A DNA stretch of 43,481 nucleotides, taken from NCBI GenBank assembly GCA_903865745.1, contig CAIPKV010000076.1, forward strand, positions 1-43,481, in the 5' to 3' direction. Position numbers and translations under genes: made by a program. Origin of the DNA: an uncultured Verrucomicrobia subdivision 3 bacterium (GTDB lineage: Bacteria > Verrucomicrobiota > Verrucomicrobiia > Limisphaerales > UBA11358). Shown here piece by piece: positions 7,529 through 15,876 of the stretch. Each line of letters opens with the position of its first letter. Position 1 is the first letter of the stretch. The notes under the pieces were generated by a model. That model was not told the origin of the DNA. It searched no databases and saw nothing but the letters and a program-made list of their open reading frames with translations.

Positions 7529-9964
7529 TCACCGGCTCAGCTGGAAAAACTGCATGGAGTTGGAGTAAGGAACCGAGATTTGCCAGAGGTTGTTACCCAA
7601 GCTTTTTGTCGCGTTCAGATTTGTCCAGACACCGAATCCTCCCAAGACAGAAGCGGTCTCCAATCCGAAGCCCACGGCGGCGGCCGGCCATGACAACACC
7701 AAGCCAGAGGAAGTATTCGACTGCACTAGGCTGACGGGTAGCGCCAGTTCACTGGGGCCGAACTGATCGTTGACTGAGATTTGCAACGGCGTGAGCCGGC
7801 CGTCATAAATCCGAAATTCATCTATATTCGCGTTGAGCCACGCATCGGCACTGAAAAGCGACCGACCAATAAACGACCAGGTATTACTGACGCCGGTGAG
7901 CGGCGGCAATACATTCGTCTGCGCCACCGCTAACACACCGTTGGTGTAAAGAGCGGTGTAGTTATCGGTCGGGTCAACAATGCAGACAACGTGCAGGGTC
8001 TCATTGTCAAAAGTGGCGGGTCCGGTCAAGGTGTTGGTGCCAGTGCCACTAATCAACATCCCCAATTGAGCACCGCTGGCCGCATTGTGCGGCGTGAAGA
8101 AAAGATAATCCTGTCCGCTGTTGCCCGCGATATTTCCAAAATCAAAGACGCGCGCCCAGTTACCATTCGCACCAAAGGTCGCCCAGAATTCAATCGTCGC
8201 AGCGGAAGAACCGGAGACCAGACCGCCCGGCAGATTGACATAATCACCAGCCACGCCATCCAACTGCAAGGTGCCGTTGCTTGCCACGGCATTCCCCATC
8301 AGCGTGCCATGTGCCATACCAATGGAGTCCCACGCGGCATTGGTGAAACTGTAGCGATGCGCCAGCGTTGGCGGCGCGTAGGCAAGATTCTGGATTTCGG
8401 CGGCAGACAGGGCGCGGCTAAAAGTTCGGAAGGAGGTCATCTCGCCATTAAAATAAGGATCAGCCGAAAACTGGCTGTGACCAAGATAATTGCTGCGCGT
8501 CAGCGTCTGCCACGGACGAATGGTCAACGTGGAATTAGTCGCCAACGACACTCCGTCTAGATACATCACTCCCGTCGTGCCATTGAGAGTGACCGCCAGA
8601 TGGCACCAGGAATTCGTCGGCAACGCGACGGGTGCGTTGATCTGCTGTTCATGACTGTTGCCGCTGGTAGTGATAGCAAAGCGTAATTTACCACTGCTGG
8701 TAGCCGGAGTGAGGAAAAAATACGTGCCGGTACCATTACCAAAATCAAATATCCGCTGCCAGCTGGCCCCGCCGTTCCATTTCACCCAGCCAGCCAGGGT
8801 GCTGCAATTGGCGACGGAATCCGGCAGCAGCGCATACTGGTTGACGCCGTTAAGCAGCAGCGTCTTGCCGAGGTCGGGATCGTTCGTGACGACGGCTCCG
8901 TTCTGCAAGGTGCCATTGTAAAGCCCCAGATGTTCGCGGGCATCCACGTTGAAGGGATAAAATGCGCTCCAATCATTCGTGAATACCGGCCAACCGTTCG
9001 TATCCCAGTTCATCCGCCCCAAGCCGAGCGCGGGCGTGCCGGCGTTGTTGCCATCGTAATAGTGATACGTCAGCCAGTTCGTGCCATTGTCGTTCAAGAT
9101 GCCGGTCTGGCCGGGACCGATGAAGCGCGCCGTGCTTTCCAAAAAGACTGAGCCAGCGCTGCTCACCATATTGACGCCGTTGCGATCCAGATACGGGCCG
9201 GTAACGGAAGAGCTACGGCCCACGCGGATGTTGTAAGTACTGCCAATGCCCGCGCAGCAGGAGTTCCAGTTCACAAATAGATAGTAATAGCCACCCTGCT
9301 GGTAAAGAAATGACCCTTCAATGGAACTATTGTAGGCCAACTGCGTAAGCGTTGAACTGGCTGAAATCCGTTTGCCGGTTGTTGGATTCAACTGCACCAA
9401 ATAGATACCATTCCAAAAGGAACCGAACGACAGCCACAGCGTGCCGTCAGTGTTTAGCAGCGGACAGGGGTCAATGCAGTTATAGGCGGAGCCATTGGTA
9501 GATTGAATCACCGCACCCTGATCCGTCCATGGTCCAGTAGCAAGGTTGGTGGTAGTGACTAAACCAATGGCTGATATCTGACTACCAAAAGTGGATACGG
9601 CATAATACAGGAAATAGACCCCATTCAAGTAGATGATATCCGGCGCCCAAAAATCTCCCGTGAAACCCGGCACCGCGCTGGTGGTCCAAGCGGGCGGGCT
9701 GCCCGGGAACACCTGGCTGACATCCGTCCAGTTGCGGAGATCGGTGGAGGTTTTTTCCACAATGCCCTGACTGGTATAAAAAAGATAATACGTATTGCCC
9801 ACCTTGGTGAGGCGCGAAGGATCGTGCGCGTAAGTGTCACCCAGCACCGGCAGTTGCGCCCGAGCCACCACAATCAGCCCGAACAAAATGCTCATGAAGG
9901 AGATGAATTGGCGCAATCTATAATTAATGGGGGGTTGCAATCTAGTAACCAATGCGACAATCAC
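7529..9964 (-). CDS. Secreted GH43 arabinanase-like glycosidase with two LamG domains
   Basis: Predicted extracellular endo-1,5-alpha-L-arabinanase or related GH43 five-bladed propeller enzyme. The three catalytic acidic residues are recognisable: Asp in YAHDPSR, Asp in NCIDPCPL and Glu in SIEGSFLY. The stretch LWLSFGSFWNGIYLVQL is close to the arabinanase consensus. The catalytic domain covers about residues 37-345. Two concanavalin A-like (LamG) modules follow at about 345-535 and 540-745, probably carbohydrate binding. The last 57 residues form the W...FFQL module shared with neighbouring secreted proteins. Translation from the GTG at 9964 gives a long n-region before the hydrophobic SILFGLIVVARAQ. 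An ATG at 9895 would give a compact signal peptide and may be the true start, although neither has a strong ribosome binding site. It stands alone, so polysaccharide use is inferred from this gene only. Confidence 0.88.
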   Translation of the reverse strand: MIVALVTRLQPPINYRLRQFISFMSILFGLIVVARAQLPVLGDTYAHDPSRLTKVGNTYYLFYTSQGIVEKTSTDLRNWTDVSQVFPGSPPAWTTSAVPGFTGDFWAPDIIYLNGVYFLYYAVSTFGSQISAIGLVTTTNLATGPWTDQGAVIQSTNGSAYNCIDPCPLLNTDGTLWLSFGSFWNGIYLVQLNPTTGKRISASSTLTQLAYNSSIEGSFLYQQGGYYYLFVNWNSCCAGIGSTYNIRVGRSSSVTGPYLDRNGVNMVSSAGSVFLESTARFIGPGQTGILNDNGTNWLTYHYYDGNNAGTPALGLGRMNWDTNGWPVFTNDWSAFYPFNVDAREHLGLYNGTLQNGAVVTNDPDLGKTLLLNGVNQYALLPDSVANCSTLAGWVKWNGGASWQRIFDFGNGTGTYFFLTPATSSGKLRFAITTSGNSHEQQINAPVALPTNSWCHLAVTLNGTTGVMYLDGVSLATNSTLTIRPWQTLTRSNYLGHSQFSADPYFNGEMTSFRTFSRALSAAEIQNLAYAPPTLAHRYSFTNAAWDSIGMAHGTLMGNAVASNGTLQLDGVAGDYVNLPGGLVSGSSAATIEFWATFGANGNWARVFDFGNIAGNSGQDYLFFTPHNAASGAQLGMLISGTGTNTLTGPATFDNETLHVVCIVDPTDNYTALYTNGVLAVAQTNVLPPLTGVSNTWSFIGRSLFSADAWLNANIDEFRIYDGRLTPLQISVNDQFGPSELALPVSLVQSNTSSGLVLSWPAAAVGFGLETASVLGGFGVWTNLNATKSLGNNLWQISVPYSNSMQFFQLSR

Positions 9965-10093
9965 CCCCCATTCTACGCCATTTTTGTGTCCACGTCGAAG
10001 GTCTTCCTTTGTTAGAGATAAGCCAAAACCTTGCCTTGCTTAGACCGTAACTTAAACTGATTTAGTAAAACTTCAGCGGCCAAATTGATTATT

Positions 10094-11495
10094 TCACCGG
10101 CTCAACCGAAAAAACTTCTGGCTGACAGTAACTGGATTGGTCACTGGCGTCTGGCCCGCAACTGGACTCCAAGTTGCCGTCGGCGCCAGATTCGTGGTTG
10201 ATTGCAGCGCGAACCCGACCGCGTTGGTCGGCCAAGTCAGGATGACATTCGTGCCGGATAAACTGAGGCTCAGCGATGGCGGGATAACTACGCCGAACAC
10301 CGTACCATTGTCATAGTAGCCGCCGAGTTTGGCCGTGCCATACAACATATCGCCCGATAACACCAACCCATCAAAGGGTTGAAAACCGTCGCTGTTGGTA
10401 TAACTGACGGGGTCATGCGCGGTAAAACTATACATGACCTTGAAACCCGAGCTGTCCGTGTTGACTGCGAACACCGTGCCGTTGGTCCAAGTGCCGCCGC
10501 CCGAGGTCGTCCCATAGAGCGTATTACCGACAAGAACGAGTTTGCCATAAGGATTGGAACCATCGGCTCCATTGAATACGTGTAGGGAGGTGATTCCCGA
10601 GCCATTCGTGTTGATGGCGAAAACTGTGCCGACATTCCCCCCCCCCGCCGTAATGCGTTGTGCCATACAACAGGCCATTTGAATAAAGTAAATCTGCTTC
10701 CGGCTCCGTGCCAGCGTTACCGTCGAAAGAGTAAAGGTTGGTGAATGTAATAGCACCGTTTGTGCCTTGGGCAAAAAGCGTGCCGTAACCGTAATAACCA
10801 CCACTATAGGACACGCCATACAGCATGCCGCCTACCAAAGTCATGCCCGCATGCGGATTCGCCCCATCGCTATTTGTTCCATTCAACGTAGTAAAATTGT
10901 GCAAGTTCGTAAAACTCTGACCATTTGTGCCAACGGCAAAAATCGTGCCCGCTTTAAACCAGCCGCCATAAACGGTCGTACCATACAACATACTACCCAC
11001 CAGCGTAAGGCCGGCATTCGGATTCGCCCCGTCATTGTTCGTACTACTGTGCATGCCCGTGAATGAATAAATATTCGTAAAGCCCGATCCATCTGAATTG
11101 AGTTTAAATACTGTGCCATTTTGGGCGCTGCCTCCAGCACTCGCCGTCCCATAAAGCGTATTACCAGCGATAACCAAGTTGGCCGTAGGGTCAGCTCCGT
11201 CAATGCCGTTGGTAAAGCTGTAAAGATTAGTAAACGCTGAGCCATCAACGTTGAGCCGGAATACGGTGCCATATCCTGCCCCTCCTTTGGTCGTCGTTCC
11301 AAAAAGCGTGCTGCCCGAAACAATCAGGGCCGCTTTCGGCGAAGCGCCGTCATAATTGGTGGAAGGTGACCCACTTGTAATCGAGAAATTATGCAGATTC
11401 GAGAACAGTTGTGCCGTGACAAGGCCCTCTGGCATAAAACCAGCAAAACTTGCCAGCGCTATTACCATCAAAAGAGATTTTATACCACTATTCAC
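10094..11495 (-). pseudogene. GloVer tandem-repeat secreted protein, frameshifted in a G10 tract
   Basis: Two overlapping reading frames make one protein if one G is removed from the run of ten C (plus strand) at 10637-10646. With nine, the frame reads through as YGGGGNVGTVFAINTNG, giving about 466 residues. The N-terminus has a signal peptide. Seven repeats of about 50 residues follow, each with the core LYGTTxxGG...GTVFxxNTDGS.FTNLYSF, which is the Gloeobacter/Verrucomicrobia repeat (GloVer, a beta-propeller-like extracellular repeat of unknown role). The C-terminal 50 residues are the WP...LQ...W...FFRL module found in the upstream GH43 protein. The upstream frame ends soon after the tract and the downstream frame has no own start, so as written the protein would be truncated after about four and a half repeats. 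Explanations are an assembly error in a homopolymer, a true mutation, or phase variation. Confidence 0.8.
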
Positions 11496-11562
11496 GTCGA
11501 CTGATTGAGATTTATTAGCTCCTATACTACAAATACTTCCGAACCTGATTATTGTCGAGTAG

Positions 11563-11576
11563 ATTTGAATTCAAAT
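11563..11576. promoter_or_regulatory. 14-bp perfect palindrome in a divergent intergenic region
   Basis: A perfect AT-rich palindrome (ATTTGAA/TTCAAAT) lies in the 181-bp gap between the divergent GloVer gene (start 11495) and the cupin gene (start 11677). It could be an operator for either side. A chance occurrence cannot be excluded. Confidence 0.3.
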
Positions 11577-11676
11577 TAAGAAAAATTGCTCTCTGCGTAT
11601 CAATCTCCCACTCCGGCTCCGGCCACTAGCCCAGCCGCGGTCTTGACTTATAGCCAGCCTGCGATATCAACAAACC

Positions 11677-12072
11677 ATGGAAATCAAACGTAACGGTTCC
11701 CAGCCTTCCACCCCCGGGCCCGCCGACTGGTTCACCGGCACGGTGCGCCTTGATTCGCCGTTCAAAGCCAGTGCCCCCGCCCGCGTCGCCGGTGCCGTGG
11801 TGACTTTCGAACCCGGCGCCCGCACCGCCTGGCACACGCATCCGCTGGGTCAGACCTTGATTGTGGTCTCTGGCTGCGGACGCGCCCAGCGCTGGGGCGG
11901 TCCCGTCGAAGAAATCCGCCCGGGCGACATCGTCTGGTTTCCACCTGGTGAAAAACATTGGCACGGTGCCGCGCCGACCACGGCCATGACCCACATTGCC
12001 ATTCAGGAAGCGCTCGACGGCAAAGCCGTGGATTGGCTGGAAAAAGTCAGCGACGAACAATACCTAGCCTAA
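11677..12072 (+). CDS. Small single-domain cupin, hydroxynitrile-lyase-like
   Basis: A 131-residue cytoplasmic cupin without a signal peptide. Motif 1 ([12 protein letters not shown]) supplies His53, His55 and Gln59, and motif 2 (GEKHWHGA) supplies His94. This is the same ligand set at the same numbering as I recall for the manganese-dependent cupin hydroxynitrile lyase of Granulicella (GtHNL). The N-terminal MEIKRxGS, the segment [10 protein letters not shown] and the C-terminal DGKAVDW also fit that protein. Such cupins are widespread and cyanohydrin cleavage is probably not their natural role; carboxymuconolactone-type or quercetinase-like small-molecule chemistry is equally possible. The gene stands alone, divergent from the GloVer gene and 72 bp before the helicase gene. 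Cupin fold is sure, substrate is not. Confidence 0.88.
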   Translation: MEIKRNGSQPSTPGPADWFTGTVRLDSPFKASAPARVAGAVVTFEPGARTAWHTHPLGQTLIVVSGCGRAQRWGGPVEEIRPGDIVWFPPGEKHWHGAAPTTAMTHIAIQEALDGKAVDWLEKVSDEQYLA

Positions 12073-12144
12073 ACTCCCGAAGTCGGAATTTCCTTTTTGT
12101 TGCACGCTTGCGTTCGCACTGGCGCAAATTAAACTCCGCGCCCG

Positions 12145-14160
12145 ATGTTGAATTTGTCCACGCTCAACCCGCAGCAGCGCCAGGCCGTCGAAACTATTCG
12201 CGGCCCGGTGCTGATCCTCGCCGGTGCCGGCACGGGCAAGACGCGCGTCATTACTTTCCGCATCGCGCACATGGTCGGGCACGGCCTCGCGCCCGGCAAT
12301 ATTCTCGGTGTGACGTTTACCAACAAGGCTGCCCGCGAAATGCAGGAGCGCGTTCGCAAGCTGTTGCCCAAGCCCAAGGCCGACGACAAAGCCAACCGAC
12401 CTACCATCTGCACGTTTCACTCCTTGTGCGTCCGCATCTTGCGTCAGCACATTGACAAGCTGGGTTATAAAAAGAACTTCGTCATCTACGACGAATCGGA
12501 GCAGCTCGCCGCTGTGAAGAAAATCCTCTCGGCCATTTCGGCTAAAGGCGAGAAGACCGACCCCGGCGCCGTGCTCGGGATGCTCAGCAAGTTCAAGAAC
12601 GGTGGCGAAAACGCCAAAGTCTTCGGTGATCCCAGCGTCCACGCGCTCGCCCAACACATCGCCAAGCGTTACGAATCCGCGCTGCACGCCTGCAACGCCG
12701 TGGACTTCGATGATTTAATCCTCCTCACGCTGCGCCTGTTCCGCGAGCATCCCGATGCACTGGCCGCCTGCCGCACCAAATATAAGTACGTCATGGTGGA
12801 CGAGTATCAGGACACTAACGCCGCGCAGTTCGAGCTGGTACATTCGCTGACGGTCGAGCATCGGAATCTGTGTGTGGTCGGTGACGATGACCAAAGCATC
12901 TACGGCTGGCGCGGCGCCGAGGTCGCCAACCTGCTGAACATAGAACAGCATTATCCCGAGATTAAAGTCGTCAAACTCGAGCAGAATTATCGCAGCACCT
13001 CGAACATTCTCAACGCCGCCAACGCCATCATTAAAAACAACGCCCGGCGGCGTGGCAAATCGCTCTGGTCGCAGAAGGGTGCCGGCGCCAAGATTCTGTT
13101 GCAGGCCTACACCAACGACGAAGACGAGGCGCGCGAGACGGTGGCGCAAATCGAATTCAAGCGGCTCGCCTATCGCGTCCCGTGGTCGGACTGCGCCATC
13201 TTATTTCGCACCAACCAGCAGTCGCGGCCGATTGAAACCGAGCTGCGCAAAGCCAATGTCCGCTACCATCTCATCGGCGGGCAAAGTTTCTTTGATCGGC
13301 GCGAGATCAAGGATTTCCTCGCCTATCTAAAAACCTTTCTCAATCCCGACGACGACATCAGTCTCTTGCGCATTGCCAACACACCAGCCCGCGGCCTGAG
13401 CGATGTCACCATGGAGCGTCTGCTTGGCGCGAGTCACGAACGGAAATGTTCCGTTTTCACTGCGATGAAGAATCCGCTCGTAACAACTACGTTTCAGAAG
13501 AACACCCGCGAGAGCATTGAAGCCTTCGTGGCCTTTGTGGAGCGGGTGCAAGGCCAGTTGCAAACCACCGCCAACGAGTTCCGATTACAGCAGTGGGCGG
13601 AAGATTTCTTGAACGAAGCCGGTTACTTCGCCGAATGTCGTCGGCTGGAAAAGACGCCCGAAGCCGGCGAGGCGCGCGTCCGCAATTTAAAGGAACTTAT
13701 GACCACGATGGATGGTGCCGGCAATCTGCCCACCGAACGGCTGGATAATTTTCTAGAGAACATCACGCTCGACAGCGACCGCGAGGAAGAAAAGGAAAAC
13801 ACCAGCGACGCCGTCACGCTCATCACCATGCACTCCTGCAAGGGGCTGGAGTTCCCCCATGTCTTCGTCGTCGGACTGGAGGACGGCTTGCTGCCGCACA
13901 CCCGGTCCAAAGTGGAAGGCACCATGGATGAAGAACGCCGCTTGTTTTACGTCGCCGTAACGCGCGCGATGCTGACGCTGACCATCAGTCATTGCGGCGG
14001 GCGCAAAAAGTACGGCCAGTTACTGCCCTGCCACCCTTCCCCTTTCTTGAAGGAGCTGCCGGAAGAACTCGTTGAAACCTCTGATTCAAAATCCAAGACG
14101 CCCGTCGCGCCGGAATCTGGCAAGAATCTTTTTGCAGCCATGCGGTCGGCGGTTTCGTAA
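12145..14160 (+). CDS. rep: Rep/UvrD-type superfamily 1 DNA helicase
   Basis: ATP-dependent 3'-5' DNA helicase of 671 residues, nearly the length of E. coli Rep (673). The helicase motifs appear in order: Q-motif LNPQQRQAV, Walker A GAGTGKTR (about residue 30), motif Ia TFTNKAAREM, motif II VDEYQDTN (about 225), motif III GDDDQSIYGWRGA, motif IV KLEQNYRS, motif V TMHSCKGLEFPHVFV and motif VI RRLFYVAVTRA. The insertion length and the phrases CNAVDFDDLI and DDDISLLRIANTPARG match Rep better than UvrD or PcrA. The expected role is removing roadblocks ahead of replication forks or repair. The C-terminal tail beyond the helicase core is short and not UvrD-like. It is followed by a dispersed hairpin element at 14169-14236 that could terminate or protect the transcript. 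Confidence 0.93.
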   Translation: MLNLSTLNPQQRQAVETIRGPVLILAGAGTGKTRVITFRIAHMVGHGLAPGNILGVTFTNKAAREMQERVRKLLPKPKADDKANRPTICTFHSLCVRILRQHIDKLGYKKNFVIYDESEQLAAVKKILSAISAKGEKTDPGAVLGMLSKFKNGGENAKVFGDPSVHALAQHIAKRYESALHACNAVDFDDLILLTLRLFREHPDALAACRTKYKYVMVDEYQDTNAAQFELVHSLTVEHRNLCVVGDDDQSIYGWRGAEVANLLNIEQHYPEIKVVKLEQNYRSTSNILNAANAIIKNNARRRGKSLWSQKGAGAKILLQAYTNDEDEARETVAQIEFKRLAYRVPWSDCAILFRTNQQSRPIETELRKANVRYHLIGGQSFFDRREIKDFLAYLKTFLNPDDDISLLRIANTPARGLSDVTMERLLGASHERKCSVFTAMKNPLVTTTFQKNTRESIEAFVAFVERVQGQLQTTANEFRLQQWAEDFLNEAGYFAECRRLEKTPEAGEARVRNLKELMTTMDGAGNLPTERLDNFLENITLDSDREEEKENTSDAVTLITMHSCKGLEFPHVFVVGLEDGLLPHTRSKVEGTMDEERRLFYVAVTRAMLTLTISHCGGRKKYGQLLPCHPSPFLKELPEELVETSDSKSKTPVAPESGKNLFAAMRSAVS

Positions 14161-14168
14161 CAAGATTG

Positions 14169-14236
14169 CCCGCAGATTTCACAGATTGACGCCGATATTT
14201 ACTTTTTTAATCTGCGGAATCGGCGTCATCTGCGGG
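14169..14236. repeat. Dispersed palindromic element, CGCAGAT type, copy 1
   Basis: An imperfect hairpin with outer arms CCCGCAGAT/ATCTGCGGG and inner arms GACGCCGAT/ATCGGCGTC starts 9 bp after the rep stop. A related copy in opposite orientation lies at 24752-24826, sharing CAGATTTCACAGATT and the CGCCGAT core. Repeats of this wording are common in many bacterial genomes rich in interspersed palindromes. Confidence 0.75.
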
Positions 14237-14340
14237 TAAAACCCAGGAAAGGTTTGGGAAGTGCATCAGTCCATTGCCAAAGACTTTTTCCTTGTTTATG
14301 GATTCTGCCAAGAGTATTAGCAGTCAAACTCAATTCATTT

Positions 14341-14490
14341 ATGGGATCTATATTCTTCGGATTTGTGGTCGGGTTTATCATCTGGTTCCTCGTCCGCTAC
14401 CTCGCCGCCGGCTTTTACACCGTCAACCAAAACGAGCGTGCCGTCAAAACCAGCTTCGGTCGCGCCGAACGCGTGGGCGATGCCAATACT
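14341..14490 (+). pseudogene. Truncated N-terminus of an SPFH/band-7 membrane protein
   Basis: Starting at ATG 14341, the frame encodes MGSIFFGFVVGFIIWF, one membrane helix, then AGFYTVNQNERAVKTSFGR and RAERVGDA. This is the start of a stomatin/prohibitin/HflK-like SPFH protein, normally 300 residues or more. After about 49 residues the match stops abruptly near 14487-14490, and the same frame runs into unrelated sequence and a stop at 14583. The rest of the gene is absent from this window, so this is a 5' remnant cut by a recombination or insertion event. The adjoining sequence is the nuclease fragment listed next. Confidence 0.7.
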
Positions 14491-14866
14491 AGATTTGACC
14501 ACAGAAGCTGGGGTCCAAGATATTGTTTATTTCATGCTACGCCCAGCGGTTGCGGATTTAGTCCCAGAACAGCCGGTTTCTGACACGGTAAGGCAATATA
14601 GTATTGAAGATTATCTTTCCAGAAATTTAGGAACAGTTGTGGAGGCGAAATTAGTGCGAACTAAGGCACATGGAAAAGGAATCCGAACGGAACTAAATGA
14701 CGATGTTGGCAAATATAAGTCTGATGCAAACTGTCGGCATTTGATTTTTTTTATTTACGATCCCAATAAATATATTGAATCGCCAATAGGATTGAAAAAG
14801 GCGATTGAAGGTATTCATGTGCATAATGGGAAGACATTAAACGTGTATTGCATAATTCAAACATAA
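14480..14866 (+). pseudogene. Remnant of a PD-(D/E)XK nuclease-like protein (C-terminal part)
   Basis: A 128-residue frame begins at an ATG created at the junction with the SPFH remnant. It contains TVVEAKLVR (the ExK of a PD-(D/E)XK nuclease core), then RTELNDDVGKYK and HLIFFIYDPNKYIE followed by a GLKKAIEG segment. This order resembles the DpnII/MboI-type restriction endonuclease-like domain often found at the C-terminus of defence or hypothetical proteins (remembered family pattern, not verified). The sequence is visibly more AT-rich than the flanking genes. That and the missing N-terminus suggest a horizontally acquired defence gene of which only the 3' end remains. Probably non-functional, though the frame is intact and could be expressed. 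Confidence 0.55.
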
Positions 14867-14877
14867 TGGCTTCGGTC

Positions 14878-14934
14878 TTCATTGCCCCGCCATTCCCCAA
14901 CCCCTTGCACGTGCTGGTTTTTGCCGCCGGCCAT
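14878..14934 (+). repeat. 57-bp direct repeat, copy A
   Basis: Near-identical to 15184-15240 (only about three differences), both beginning TTCATTGCCCCGCCATTCCC and ending in GCCGCCGGCCA. The copies are 306 bp apart and bracket further repeat DNA. No open frame of interest spans it. Confidence 0.75.
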
Positions 14935-15102
14935 CCGCCTGCGCTGCGTTCCGGCGCGACGAGCCATTTGCCTCCGCCACCGGAGCGCGGATTGTCCCCA
15001 ATCCGCAGCGCGTGGCCAGAACAAGTCGTTTGAAATCACCTGCGGCGTCGGGTCTGGCGTAGCGCTGCGAGTTGAGACAACTCGCGCTCCGTCGTCAAGA
15101 TT

Positions 15103-15181
15103 GTAGGAGACGAGGTGACGAGACTCATTTCAAATCCGGTCTGCCGGTATTCATTCAGAGACTCCTCACGTCGTCACCTAC
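15103..15181. repeat. Inverted repeat with 24-bp arms
   Basis: Arms 15103-15126 and 15158-15181 (GTAGGAGACGAGGTGACGAG and its near complement) can pair with a few mismatches around a 31-nt centre. It lies between the two copies of the 57-bp direct repeat. It has the look of a small non-autonomous palindromic element. Confidence 0.65.
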
Positions 15182-15183
15182 GA

Positions 15184-15240
15184 TTCATTGCCCCGCCATT
15201 CCCCAGCCCCTTGCACGTGCTGGTCTTTGCCGCCGGCCAC
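15184..15240 (+). repeat. 57-bp direct repeat, copy B
   Basis: Second copy of the element at 14878-14934. It starts 2 bp after the inverted repeat ending at 15181, so the two repeat families abut. Confidence 0.75.
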
Positions 15241-15262
15241 CAAAAGTTAGTTTAACGACCGT

Positions 15263-15412
15263 CCTCACCCCACCCTCTCCTCCGAGGAGAGGGCTTTGAC
15301 GTTCCCAGCGTCTTTTCAAAAATCCAGCGCGGGATTGACCGGTTAATCATTCAACCCACCGGAAGCATGGCCGCTAAAATCCTCTCCTCGGGGGAGAGGA
15401 CACAGGTGAGGG
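15263..15412. repeat. MITE/REP-like palindromic element, copy 1
   Basis: About 150 bp with inverted ends CCTCACC...CCCTCTCC and GGAGAGGACACAGGTGAGG. Each end also contains its own small hairpin (CCTCTCCTCCGAGGAGAGG and CCTCTCCTCGGGGGAGAGG). The same architecture recurs at 42002-42153. There is no coding capacity, so any mobility would need a transposase in trans. Confidence 0.7.
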
Positions 15413-15645
15413 CGAGCATTAAAACAAAATAGTTCAGTTCCATACTTCCCAAAACCGCCTTTACCTACTCCATCCACCTGCCCGTTTTTGGGTCGGCCCC
15501 TTTCCCAAACCTGTAAGGTTTAAAATTATTCAGCCCAAAGTTGGTCCGAGCCAGCCGGGCGAGGAACTACCCTGGGTGTGACTTCCCAGCACCACTCCAT
15601 TACCGGTCAGGAAGGGCAAAATTCCACAAATGGGACACTCCTTAA

Positions 15646-15876
15646 CCTTTTTAACCGAGTGAATAGCCTTAATGGGCCGGTGCTTAACCTTAATCACTCA
15701 GTGATTAGTGTTAATAACGCGGCCATTAGCCTTAATCACCCGGCCATTAGCCTTAGTGACCGAGTAAATAGCCTTAGGAATTCAGTCCCTAACCTTAATG
15801 ACTCAGTGATTAACCTTAGTGACTGAGTGAATAACCTTAATCACCGAGTTAAAAACCTTAAGGAAGCCTCAAAAAA
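15646..15876. repeat. 21-bp tandem array, about 11 units, palindromic TAATCACTCAGTGATTA core
   Basis: Eleven consecutive 21-bp units begin CCTTA/CCTTT (one TGTTA), at 15646, 15667, 15688 and so on to 15856, without a phase slip. Each is a 17-bp more or less dyad-symmetric core plus a 4-bp spacer, usually RCCT. The unit at 15688 is a perfect 17-mer palindrome (15691-15707); others keep TAAT...ATTA ends with changed centres. Because 21 is a multiple of three, a frame of heptads (NLNHSVI, SLNHPAI, SLSDRVN) stays open from 15578 to 15826, but the unit pattern is conserved at the DNA dyad rather than as protein. I treat it as noncoding. Confidence 0.85.

Noticed and set aside
15578-15826. Open frame of 82 residues with heptads over the first 21-bp array
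   Set aside because: The repeat continues past its stop codon to 15876 with the same DNA period, so the unit of conservation is the DNA, not the protein.
15646-15876. CRISPR array
   Set aside because: The period is 21 bp with only 4-bp spacers; no unique spacers of 25-40 bp and no cas genes are present. The same holds for 24910-25108 (10-bp cores, 11-bp spacers).
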